64,000 bases of DNA, from the NCBI RefSeq assembly GCF_021130785.1, contig NC_060213.1, positions 101,317,501-101,381,500 on the forward strand, given 5' to 3'. Position 1 is the stretch's first letter, and each line of letters begins with the position of its first letter. Of this stretch, positions 1-12,736 are shown piece by piece. Made by a program: the position numbers and the translations under genes. Under the pieces are notes generated by a model, which searched no databases, was not told where the DNA came from, and saw nothing but the letters and a program-made list of their open reading frames with translations. The stretch comes from Homalodisca vitripennis. Taxonomy: Eukaryota; Arthropoda; Insecta; Hemiptera; Cicadellidae.

Positions 1-724
1 ATAGTGGGCTCTATTGATGCTACTATAATTTTGCTTGGGATTTTCTATAATGAACTCTCTCACTAGCTCGTAAAGTAATTTTTACTTATCAAATACATTG
101 TAATCTTGCTCAAGACAAGCTTTTGTATTATTTCCAATTTGTTGATTTCCTTTCCAACGCTTCATTCTTGTCCATCAATGTTGACACAGATATAATAATT
201 GAGTTGTCATATTGGGTATACTGTCAGAGCTGGCAGATTATGATTTTATAAACTAACAAAGGAATGTGTCAGTTGTTACGGTAACGACACGAAATATTTT
301 GTCTGGTACAAATCTACACTAAACATGTTTTTCATTGTTCTTGGTTGAGAATAAACTCTTTGAAATATTTATCTTTTCTTGTATTGGGAACAATTTAATA
401 AGTTTCAATCTGAAACGTGTAAAAATATATTTCTAACAATATGTAAACACAGTACGGGTCCATCGAATTTAAGGACAGCGTATGAAGGTAGTTTCTGATT
501 GAACGACTCTTATGATTTTTGCATCAAGTGACAAGATGGCTTAAGTTAAAGAACATAGTCTATTTGTCTAGAAGATTTTGCAATATATGTCTATGAGTAT
601 ATGTATATGATATTAGAATGGTGCAAAGGTCTGTCAAAACTACGAAAAGTATAGTTAATACAAATGAGAGTCTTCAAAAATTATTAATTTCTCGTATGTC
701 TGATTGTAAGATAAAAGTAGTGTA
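1..724. other. Non-coding DNA, nothing recognised
   Basis: AT-rich sequence with no long open frame, repeat or RNA gene that I can recognise. It leads into the minisatellite that starts near 725. Confidence 0.5.
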
Positions 725-1112
725 GAACATTAAAACTGGATTGCAGTGTCGAACAGTAAAACTGGAGTACAGTGTCGATCAGTGAAACTGGAGTACAGTG
801 TTGAACAGTGAAACTGGGGTACAGTGTCGAACAGTAAAACTGAAGTACATTGTCGATCAGTGAAACTGGAGTACAGTGTCGAACAGTAAAACTGGAGTAC
901 AGTGTCGAACAGTAAAACTAAAGTACAGTGTCGATCAGTGAAACTGGAGTACAGTGTCGAACAGTGAAACTGGAGTACAGTGTCGAACAGTAAAACTGGA
1001 GTACAGTGTCGATCAGTGAAACTGGAGTACAGTGTCGAACAGTGAAACTGGAGTACAGTGTCGAACAGTAAAACTGGATTGCAGTGTCGAACATTAAAAC
1101 TGGAGTGCAATG
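725..1112. repeat. 26-bp minisatellite, about 15 units, with 3-unit higher order
   Basis: About fifteen units of 26 bp, each with the core AAACTGGAGTACAGTGTCGA. Two variable sites split the units into types: GAACAGTAAAA (A), GATCAGTGAAA (B) and GAACAGTGAAA (C). From the second unit they run largely as A-B-C triplets, giving a 78-bp higher-order period. The first and last units share a divergent form (GAACATTAAAA). The open frames on the minus strand here arise only because the unit lacks stops in some frames; they are not genes. Confidence 0.93.
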
Positions 1113-2623
1113 CCGCGACAATTAGTGACAGCAGCTGTCGCAAATATTTGCGATACTTTACTGGCAATTCTCGCGATTAATGTGACTTATTCTTGTTAAT
1201 GTTATACACCAGTAACAATACAATGTCTCTCGCAAATGTTAATGTAGCTTTACTTAACTCGAGATAACTTATCATGTATTATGTTAGACTAAACAATAAT
1301 GAAGAATGTGGTTGTATTTTTAGCCAATCTCATTGAATAACAGGAAGAAAACATAAAATCCATTACCAATACACGAATATTATTTTCAGATATAGACATT
1401 TGTCCTAATCTACGTACCATTGATATAGATGGTGTACAAAAGTTAATAAATTAACCGTGCAACTATTCGTCTGCTGAAAAATAGTGAGGAGAGGTTAGCA
1501 GTAATTAGTCCATATTCCACCGACAAGACTGCAATTAAAGCCTCCCGTCACTGGTGCAACTCTCTTGTCTCATTACGTCCTGAACCAATTAAAGCATACA
1601 TTAAAAGTGAGTTAGTTGCAGTACTCAGTTGCGCATTGTGAGCTGGGAACTCTTACTGGAATGATTTAAGACTAGTTAAAGTAGTTAATTTTAGTCGATT
1701 AATTTATAAGTTGAAACCTGGCAAATAATTAAACTAATTACCTATAAAAGGCCTTTTAATCTTGCTTGTCTGATAGGAGAGTCACACAAAATAAGCAAAT
1801 AGATCTTTAAATATTTTGAAACATTTATAATTGATTAAACTATGGATGGTCAGTTATACAATAAAATATGTATATAAAACACAATATTTTTATAAGTATG
1901 AAATATTGCAGTAATCTAAAAAAAATAATAAAACCGTCCTTAAAATTCTGTAGCAATTTAAAACCAATGAAATATAGTACTTACATGATTGTAATCTTGC
2001 ATAGTTATTTATTATTTTAATCGATCACTTATACTATTGACTGTAGAGCTATTAGATATTAGTTTTTATATATAAAAGTATTAATTGCTTTAAAAATGTT
2101 CTGATTTTTATAAATTGCACCACAAAATACTTTGCTCTAAACGATATACCTAGTTTATTGTTGGTTGATATACATTTTATTCATAACCTTTATACGTTTT
2201 ATTATTTACATGTATATCCCTCATACCTGTAAATGGTAAACTCATTATATGTAAAGTTTGAAAATGTATGCCAGACTGTACCATATATCAAATAGAGCAC
2301 TTGTAAAATAATATTAGAAATGTATAGTTCTTTGTAAGAATTTAAAATATATAATTGGTTTCATGGAGATTTATATAATTGGGTACCAAAGGCCTGCACA
2401 TTTTTAATAATATATTTTCAGCCTTATAAACATAATATCTTCAAAGGTTATTATTCCTAAAACTACATTATGAGAATTTGACATACTTTTGTAGGAGTAA
2501 TGCTAACACAACTGTACAGTAATCTTTTAATTACCATTAAATTATTTTAGTTTAATTTTTATAATTTTATAATTATGCGACTTAATGGGTAAAGTGGAAA
2601 TATAAATTTGCCTAATAATATAT

Positions 2624-2624
<1 letters not shown>
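1113..2624. other. Non-coding DNA, nothing recognised
   Basis: AT-rich sequence with no supported gene, repeat or structural RNA. Confidence 0.45.

Positions 2625-2661
<37 letters not shown>
2625..2661. repeat. (TA)n microsatellite
   Basis: Uninterrupted TA dinucleotide run of about 18 repeats. Confidence 0.95.
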
Positions 2662-2663
<2 letters not shown>

Positions 2664-3440
2664 GAAAAACATTTCTATTAGTAGATCTCCTATCTTTAAA
2701 TTTTTTATTTGTTGTTGATACTAAAAATCACTTAATGTCTAACCAAACATATATCGAATATGATGTTTGAGTTCATATCCAAGTTTCAAACATATAAAGT
2801 AATTTTATCTATCATAAACATACACTTAGAAAAACTATACTTTTTCAACACATTGGCAAAAAACAAGCGGGGATTAAAAAAGCAATCTCAACTAGTAATT
2901 TAACTTGAAGGAAAACTTGAAAATCATCAAAAACACAAAACATTCATGCTTTACTTCAAGCTTATGTGGGAGAAGTGGGATTGGGAATAAACCTCCTCTT
3001 TCCTTACACTGATAGAAATACTGCAATATTGTTGATTACAATCGTGCGTGTTTCATTATATTACTAGCTCCGAGGATGAATATTTGTACGAATGCTACAT
3101 GACGTTACAATTTAAATAAAGTTTTATGATAAAATTAACTAATAAACGATGTAGATATTTCGTTTTGAGCTTCTTCGTCGTCGAATTTCTGTGAATCTCT
3201 TCAGACGAACAGACTTCAAATTCCAGGAGTCACGTCTGTGATAGCGTCAGATACTAGATGCAGCAATAAAAGGAAGGAGAACTAAACCTAAACTCAAAAT
3301 GCAATCTTACTGTTAATACTATGAAAGCCCATCCACGAAGCTTTCCAATATTTCATGGAAAGGAAGGAGATTTTTAAAATTAAAAAGTGACCACATTAAC
3401 AGTAATTATCAGTTTCTTCTGTAAATTTTATGTGGATAAA
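2662..3440. other. Non-coding DNA, nothing recognised
   Basis: AT-rich sequence without a supported feature. Confidence 0.4.
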
Positions 3441-3645
3441 TGAAATGTAAAAGTTAACTCTATACGGTATAAGTTGTAAGTTTTTACAGACCCTGCTGTC
3501 GAGCCTAGTACCCATAAATAAGCTAAAGCGGCAGAAAGTCAAAACCTATAAACCTAAGCTGTTTATAGCAAACAAGTGCATATAACTGTTGCAGCAACCC
3601 GAGTTTTACTGCGGCGTGGATTATGACTTTACCTTCCTTAGGTTC
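3441..3645. repeat. Dispersed repeat R1, copy 1
   Basis: About 200 bp that closely matches 16843-17030 in block A1. Shared stretches include CTGTTTATAGCAAA, AGTGCATATAACTGTTGCAGC and CGAGCCTAGT. Block A2 lacks the sequence at the corresponding place (after about 61436), so R1 is either a mobile insertion or a segment lost from A2. I do not recognise the family and see no coding potential. Confidence 0.7.
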
Positions 3646-3904
3646 TATAAATCATACCACAATATGATTTTTTTAATATTAGATTATTTTTAATATAAGA
3701 TATAATTTATATATAAATATAGGTTAAACATAATTATAACTAACATATTCTGATAACTTACGTAAACCTAAGGAACAGATACAGATTAAGGCATTAAAAC
3801 TGCAAGTGTTGTATTTGCATAAATAGCATTCCGGCATTAATAATAATATAACTAGCTGATTGTTACCGAAGCTTATCACTCCATAAAACTATACAAATTT
3901 AATT

Positions 3905-4165
3905 TATATCTGTCTCTCCACACGATGTCTAGCTAAGAATTAGTGAATTGGTCTGACGGGCAATCATTGTAGCAAAGAATTATGGAATAAATAAATTTAT
4001 AAAATTATATAATTATGAGACATGGCAATTTGTAATGTAGCACCAGATATATCCTAGTGTAATTAGCAATATACTCTAAATTTCTCATGTTATCTTAGCG
4101 ACACCTATTACGTGACACGTGGTGTGGCGTACTCATACCTGGTACCTACTTGGGTACTACTTGGG
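3905..4165. repeat. Degraded fragment resembling the 17.1-17.29 kb part of block A
   Basis: Two short islands in the same order as in blocks A1 and A2: CTGTCTCTCC followed by a GATRTC-like motif near 3912-3935 (compare 17108 and 61456), then GGTGTGGCGTACTC near 4122 (compare 17250 and 61600). Together with R1 just upstream this suggests a decayed earlier copy of the A block. The similarity is weak outside these islands. Confidence 0.5.
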
Positions 4166-5275
<1,110 letters not shown>

Positions 5276-5499
5276 GCAGACTTTGCATGAATCTTTACAT
5301 ACACAAGAACGATGATACTGCATGTCCAAACATAGAATTTGATTGCTATTGAAGCCTACCACTTAGTAGGTTGTCAAAATATCTCTTGTCTGCCAGGGGA
5401 TTGTAAAACTTTCTTTTCTGAGTGGTATCTGTCCTTATATTTAGACCACCGGAAGTCTTAAGAAATAAAATAAGCTAATACTTGAAATTTTGTTTGCAA

Positions 5500-5590
5500 C
5501 CTTAGCGAATCATTTACGTTACTCATCATGTGATGTGGTGTACTCCTACCTTGTCTTGTTATTATTAGACTATAGACCCCACGTGCTTTT
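5500..5590. repeat. Second copy of the A-block island (about 17215-17290)
   Basis: Matches 17215-17290 and 61565-61640: an AACCTTAGCGAA-like start, GTGGTGTACTCCTACC, then TTATTATTAGA. With 4.09 kb, 17.2 kb and 61.6 kb this makes four occurrences of the same ~75-bp island in the window. Confidence 0.6.
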
Positions 5591-7282
5591 ACAAAACATT
5601 GTATAGCATTAATCTTGTGAATTTGTTTTCTGTATAAATGTCTAACGCTCTTTAGGTCTCTCCCTCCCAAAACAACGGATAACGAACGGATTTCCACAAT
5701 ATCTCCTTATCTTATAATTTCGTCTAAATTGTTAGTCATAAAACACTGGTATTCTTGAATTGTAATGAGAATACTACAATTCAAGTTAGTTTACACTTAA
5801 AACATATTTTTGGTAAACGTACTTGTTACGAAATATTGGAATACATTCTCCATATTACATGCTCATAAATTGGAATACATGTACGACTATAGTGTGAGCT
5901 GTAAAGTACTGCATGGCACTCAGTAAATAACGTTCAGTTTTAATCTGCAGGTTGTATTCGTAGAGAAGTAACGGTTCTTGACCCTATAACATTCTAAAAC
6001 TCGAGTCCCAAGTACTCAGTGACATATATATACATTTGTTTCAATATAATACTGACTTTTTATACTCTATGTTGACTTTGTGTAGTTACGTTGGGTCTCT
6101 CGTACAGTGCTTTTATGACTCGTAAAATTTCAAAGTGCGAAGCACGGATACAATCAAACGACTTATTTTAATTTTACTCATTAATTTGAACGTAATGTAA
6201 TTAGTTTTACTATGAATACAAATGAGTTTAGTACTTTAGGAAATAAAACACCAAAATAATAATGTAATTCTGTAAAGTGTTCTGCAACAGATTTTGCATA
6301 CAGTATGTCACCAATTACGCTTTTACTGTTTAATTTTCGCTTAACCCGCATTCACTCACTCATTTAAAAAGTTAGACAATTCCCTCTTCCAATTGTGGGC
6401 TAGGAGGTCTCCCACCCAGTAAATTACCGTCCAGTAGTAGTTCACGTTTTATTTAAATCTTGAATGAATTTAATTCTTCTTTATATATCATCTACGGTTA
6501 TGTCTCATTCAATATTTTGCTCTGCATCTAATGGTGAAATGGTTATACATGTGTTCGTAGAACATCAGGACGAGCATTTGCTTTTAGATAGAATTCCGAC
6601 AGCTTCCTCAGCACAAAAAGCTTCCGAAATGTTTGATGCGTAAACGCTCTCTTAATGCAGAACTTGTTTACTTCCATTCAAACTTCAATGTAAGTGTAAT
6701 TCTTGGAACTTGACAGAGTATTTTTCTTCAAGTATAGCGTCGTGAGTGATAAAATTTGGGTTGCATTCAACGGTACGATCGGACTTTAGCTTAATTTTGG
6801 ATTTTGGGCGCAATTATTAAATGATTAGAATGTTTATACTTTTAAAGATTTGATTGATGCACTTTAAAGAGAAAAGTAATATCATTCAGTAACGCAGGGT
6901 TTCCGTTTTGTAGGAACAAGCCAACTTCATTTACATGCATACAAAGAGCTGAAAATTGATCCTTAAAGAACACAAAATCTCCATTTCATGAGCGATTTTT
7001 AATAATTTTAAATTTGGACCAACCATGATCCGATCTGAAGGTAAAAGTAAATTCTTACCTATAATGAAACTCAATTTTATGCATTAAATGTGATAGTAAA
7101 TGCAAAAATGCTTTATTATGTACTGATGTGTAGAATGAAACATTTTTAATTTCGTAAACTTGAAAATAAATGTATGCTCTTAATAGCTTAATAGTAATGG
7201 TAGTTGTTGAACTGCGAACGCTCACTAACTTTACATGGTAAACATAAAACAGTATTAAATATAAATAAATATTTTTTTCGAA
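5591..7282. other. Non-coding DNA, nothing recognised
   Basis: AT-rich sequence. The small minus-strand open frame at 5458-5697 has no recognisable domain. No RNA gene or repeat was found. Confidence 0.4.
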
Positions 7283-8012
7283 AGCCTATGAATAAATAAT
7301 ATTATAATATACATATAATAAGTTGAAAATATATGTAAATAATAGAATAGTAAATAACTAAAATTATTAAGGCTCATGATGCTCATTTAATTTTATAATT
7401 TGGAAGATGAATTAAACGCGAATATCTATAATGTACACTATATTTGTATAGTGAGAGAGTAAATAGGAAAGTGCAACTGAGGTATATGAGCTGATGAGGA
7501 AAATACCCTAATAAATAATTTACAACCAACATACCTGCTTGATAAACATGTACGAGTATTTTTTAACACTGCTATATTTGTAATTAACTATGAAACATAT
7601 TTTAATGCAATCAAAGAAAGGAAATTTTGTAATTTGCTTTCATGAAGTAACCAGAGTCGGATATTTCCAATTCACCGGTTGTGTCGCATACGAGGGAGTG
7701 TTGGAAATAAAAGTTTCAACATGCATGAGCCATTAAACATGGAACACCCATACTTTAATACTGAAGTTTCAATTTATTCGTGCAAGTTTAAAAAGAATAT
7801 TAATAATCAATATATTGTTTTTTAAGAAAATAGTGGTATATGAGCATACACAAATAAATAATTTTTGCGATAGCCTAATGGCTGGTAGATATAACATTAC
7901 AGTCTTGTGAAGAGTTGTTTTTGCTTGGACGTCGTCGTTCTTAACAGCCGTTCTTGGTTTAAGAACGCAAAATTACATATATAGACTTTAATTTTACAGA
8001 TCATTGGTCTTT
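7283..8012. repeat. Tandem duplication, unit 1
   Basis: Repeats with the following unit at an offset of about 730-750 bp. Shared landmarks include ATACATATAATAAGTT, GGCTCATGATGCTCATTTAAT, CAACATGCATGAGCCATTAA and ATTTTTGCGATAGCCTAATG. The part at 7430-7690 also resembles 18355-18600 (A1) and 61765-62000 (A2), so the unit includes an older copy of the distal A block. Confidence 0.9.
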
Positions 8013-8032
8013 TACAGAAATATTTGTCCTAA

Positions 8033-8740
8033 AACCTAAGAATAAATAGTATTATGATATACATATAATAAGTTCCAAATATATGTAAATAATAGAATAG
8101 TAAATAACCACAATTATTAAGGCTCATGATGCTCATTTAATCTTATAATTTTGAAGATTAATTGAACGAGAATGTCTATAATGTACACTATATTTGTATA
8201 GTGGGAGAGTAAATAAGAAAGTGCAACTGAGGTGTATGAGCTGATGAAAAAGCTGGAAAATACCGTAATAAATAATTTACAAACAACATACCTGCTTGAT
8301 AAAAATGTACGAGTATTTTTGAACACTGCTATATGTTTAATTAATTATCAAATATATTTTAATGCAATAAAAGAAAGGGAATTTTGTAATTGCTTTTAAT
8401 TCACTGGTTCTGTCGCATACGAGTGAGTGTTGAAAATAAAAGTTTCAACATGCATGAGCCATTAAACATGGAACACCCATACTTCAATACTGAATTTTCA
8501 ATTTATTCGTGCAAGTTTAAAAAGAATATTAATAATCAAGATATTGTTTTGTAAGCAAATAGTTGTATATGAGCGTACACAAATACATAATTTTTGCGAT
8601 AGCCTAATGGCTGGTAAATATAACATTAAAGTCTTGTGAAGAGTTGTTTTTGCTTGGAAGTCGACGTTCTTAACAGCCGTTATTGGTTTAAGAACGCAAA
8701 ATTACATATATAGACTTTAATTTTACAGATCATTGGTCTT
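8033..8740. repeat. Tandem duplication, unit 2
   Basis: Second copy of the preceding ~0.7-kb unit, with scattered substitutions and a small deletion where unit 1 has CATGAAGTAACCAGAGTCGG. Its last ~80 bp are also the start of the A1/A2 homology. It contains the hairpin CGTTCTTAA...TTAAGAACG (8665-8696), also found at 7936 and 43741. Confidence 0.9.
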
Positions 8741-11700
8741 AAGAATTCTTAATCATATCACTAATGTTTGGATACTTGCAAAATTACATTCATGACGTCA
8801 TTAAATTTGTATACATTTGTGCATTAACCTTTATTATGCAAAGGTTGTATGACAAAATATTTCACAAGTAAACCGATGTTATACTTTTAGTGTTAGTAAT
8901 TATATTAACATTGATGGTACTTTTATTTAAAGGAAATATGAATTGATTACGTATGTTTTGATTATTTAGTTTTATAGATAACGTTTTTTACATCAAACAT
9001 ACTTCTTAAATTTATTCATTTTTGAAAATGTACAAGCGTTTTTCAGTAGTTTTAGAAAAGTTTTTCAATTCGTTTAGATAGGCTACTTTATCCTTTGTTA
9101 GTATGAAACGTCGAATACCCTGGCTTAGGTATGAAGCAGTGTTTACGTAAAAGTCATGAAGTTTAAGAATTAGGAAAAAATTTTTATAGCATTAGATAAA
9201 CTTCAAAATTGGCTAGATGTTTTAATAACTATGGTTCAGGAATCAGAGATATACTATGTATTTATATATACATACCTCTTTTTTATACATAGAAAATACT
9301 ATTATATTATCAAATATTGTTCTCTACACGATAATATTCTGTACATGCCAATAACAGGAATACTCCGTTCGAGAGGGTGTTCATATCCCGAGGGAAAGCC
9401 TGATATTGAAAATTCTACGTCCCTATTATAATGTCGGTATAGCAAACCTTTTACTGTGTGAGACATATCAGACTATGCAACATATTACTGCAAAAGAAAC
9501 AGCGTTATTATGCAAGTAGTAACTGAACAATTTTCTAAAATGAAAAGAATGCAGAATATTTAGAATTAACTTATACAGTACTCTTTAAAACTGTTAAGGA
9601 CTAACTAAAAAGCAAAATATTATATTTATATTATTATAAAGATTGTTGATGGAAGATCGTTGACGATGATTCTGTTACACAATAGTGACTTTTTCTTGAA
9701 GTATAAACATTTGTCTGAATAGGCATAAAGATGTGTATTATATTACTCTCTGGTTAGCGTTGGTAAGATATAGTAAAATTCTCCAAGGTTTATTTTATGG
9801 GTGTAAATGATAAATAAGCCGTCATATAACTGTTTAGTGCTTACGATTTTTCGAATATTTACTTTTAAATTCCAAAATCTCTATTTTAGATTCGTTTTCA
9901 CCAATTTATGCTGATATCTTCACACAGCACCTGCAAATAAAACATAGAGACTTTCTTTACGCTTCAAGACCATGAAAATAACTTTCTTGAAATGGTTTGA
10001 TACTATTTTCCTGATAGAAGAGGGCAAAAAATTTAATTTAACTATTTTATATTGAAGTAATAACATCCCCGTATACTGTTAAAACACGTTTTTGTAATCC
10101 TGTTGAACTATGATGATCAGGAACCTTGTGAACTTCGACCTAGTTAGCATTATCACTGTCAAAAATATAGTGATCAGATACCGCACATTTCAGCGCTACG
10201 TGTATTATCACATAACACTTCCCTGTGCGAAGATCTTAGTAAACAATATAAGGAGGATTGCTGTAGTACAAGGTCGACATATTGGCTACCCAAATACGAG
10301 TATACGCATCTATTAATATATGTTATTATATTTAGTTTTGTTTATAATTGATTTATGATGGTTTATTTGGTTTATTTACTTAATTATTTCATTTTATTTA
10401 AGTTAATGGTTTATTTTAGACCCATGAAAACCTGTTGTTACGATCATGTTTAACTTTAAATTTTATTTTTAATCAACAAAAAAATGAAAATTTATATAGA
10501 GAGTTATTCAAATACTATGTGTATCATTTTGCTGAACTTAGCAGAACCTAGATATAGGAGTGTATACTATTCCTGGCAAGTGTGTCAGACATGACCTGAA
10601 AGCAACTGCTTGTAATAATCTTTTGTGATCTTCTAAACCCATTTAGAATATAGTGTTTACTTAAGTTTTTATCATTATCCGTTCTATATTGTTAGAATAT
10701 ATAATAAACAATTGTAGTTTCAGCAAAATATTATCGTTTTGCCAAAATGCATGCTAACACCAATTATAAAGTTGTAGGTATAGTTTAGTTATCTTTTGAA
10801 TATAAAACTAACACAACACAGTTAAATATTAAAACAGATGGTTTCACTATAGAAACCAAGTTTTACTATTTTCCAAGGATGAGGCTATGGATTGTCTCTG
10901 TATTGAGGAGTAATAGCCAAACCAGAGCCTACTTTCTCGATACCAGAGCGCATTTTCATCAAACTAGTAAATAGTGAAATATCATTGTGAAGTGTTTTTA
11001 CACCCGATGCAATTTAATTCTTCCACCATAAACTAACTTCGTATACAAATTAGTAATGCCAGCCAATTTGTATTCATAGTATATATATAACATTTATGTT
11101 AGTAACCGTACACCCACACACAACTGGTAATCAAGTCAATCTCAGATCTCTCTGAGAGATTCTGCGTCAAAAGTCTGTGGTTGCATATTGAGCTTTATGA
11201 GCTCATTGAATTACTGAACTGCAATATTATAGTGCTTGTTAATTGCTATCTATAATTGGAAACTAAACAGCATGCTGAGATAACATGAAGTGGTAATCCT
11301 TCTATTGACAACGAGAACATGACGTCAAACACTCCGTTACACAATTTACCTTCTAATCAGCTACGAGGTGCTTTGTAACCTTATGAAGTTTTAGTTACTT
11401 TACATTTTATTGCCTTATTGCCTTTTGTCTAGAAAAATGTTCTAACACACAAGAATACCGATAAAATCCTCTTAGGGATCCTGTTAATGGGATCAGGCTA
11501 CTAACTACCATCCAGTCCATCAGTCCTAGGACATGTAACCGTGCGTATGTATCATCTTGTACTACATATCAAGTCTGAAAACATAGCATACGTTTGGAAT
11601 TGATCAATAATTTCGTTTGATCTGGTCCTAATAAAGCTTACACATTATAACTATTAGACTTGTCCTTGCAATATAGTCCACATGGTTGTCCACTGGTGGT

Positions 11701-12632
11701 GATTTGGAAGACATCTTTAAGGAATTTATTCTCAGGATAAGTATTAGATAGAGATTCTTAAACTTAACTTCATCCGGTGAAATAAAAAATTCTTTGTCTT
11801 TTACTGCACCTTTGCCCCCTACACGGATGTCACTAATAACCATATCATGAATAGTGAAATGTTTCTCTACCATCAACAGCATGAAGCTATGTAAATTAGA
11901 AGATTTCTGAATATATCTTGTCTTGCTGTTCCAACAATGTGTGGGCCCATTAGAAAACGTAACAGGAAATTTTATTATTATTCTTTCGTGGGAGGTGTCA
12001 TAACTATCATATAGGTCCTAAAACCACGTTAAAACTGATTTTGAAATACGTCGCTCTTGCTGTGAAGATCCTCCCTTGGTCATGTTAAACCAAAACCAAA
12101 AATATTTATTCCCTGGTGAAGGAATCATTGATTCTGAAAGGCGTCACAAAAATAAAATTAATATTGAAAAATGTGTATTAATTTACTAGTGATATTAAAC
12201 ATAATTATATTTAATTGCCTCACGCGTCGGTTTGACACGAGACGTCAGGTTTTAGCTATTATTACGCAGTAATAACTCCGTATTTAACAATATATTTCTT
12301 TAAACTTTGATAACATACGCTATTTTACCTATAAATCTTAGTAACAATTGTTTTTAGTTTTATGAAAATCTAAAATTTATATATTTCGTTATGTATATAA
12401 CCTATCCAATCAAAGAAACGTGTTACCATTTTACACTTTATACAGTATTCTCATATTAAAAATTTAATTATTTATTATTAAAAATATTAATTTCTGTGAT
12501 TTCCATTTAATATGAACTACGTCAAAGGTCAGGTATTGCTGAGATTTTAATCAAGCTTCTCTGTAAGATCTCTTGCTATTCCTGTTGTAGCTGCCTGTCC
12601 TCAATCTGTACACAAGATCACAGATGAGGAAG

Positions 12633-12736
12633 TGCTATTAGCTCTCACTGTAGATGTGTGCTATTAGCTCTCACTGTAGATGTGTGCTATTAGCTCTCAC
12701 TGTAGATGTGTGCTATTAGCTCTCACTGTAGAAGTG
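12633..12736. repeat. 26-bp minisatellite, 4 copies, A1 only
   Basis: Four tandem copies of a 26-bp unit beginning TGCTATTAGCTCTCACTGTA. The paralogous position in A2 (near 48479) has a single diverged copy, so the array grew after the duplication or collapsed in A2. Confidence 0.93.

Noticed and set aside
730..1167. 145-codon and 67-codon minus-strand open frames
   Set aside because: They are translations of the 26-bp minisatellite in different frames; the residue periodicity follows the DNA repeat.
11628..11882. 84-codon minus-strand frame in A1
   Set aside because: The A2 counterpart (46830-47065) has a one-base shift and stops, and there is no recognised domain.
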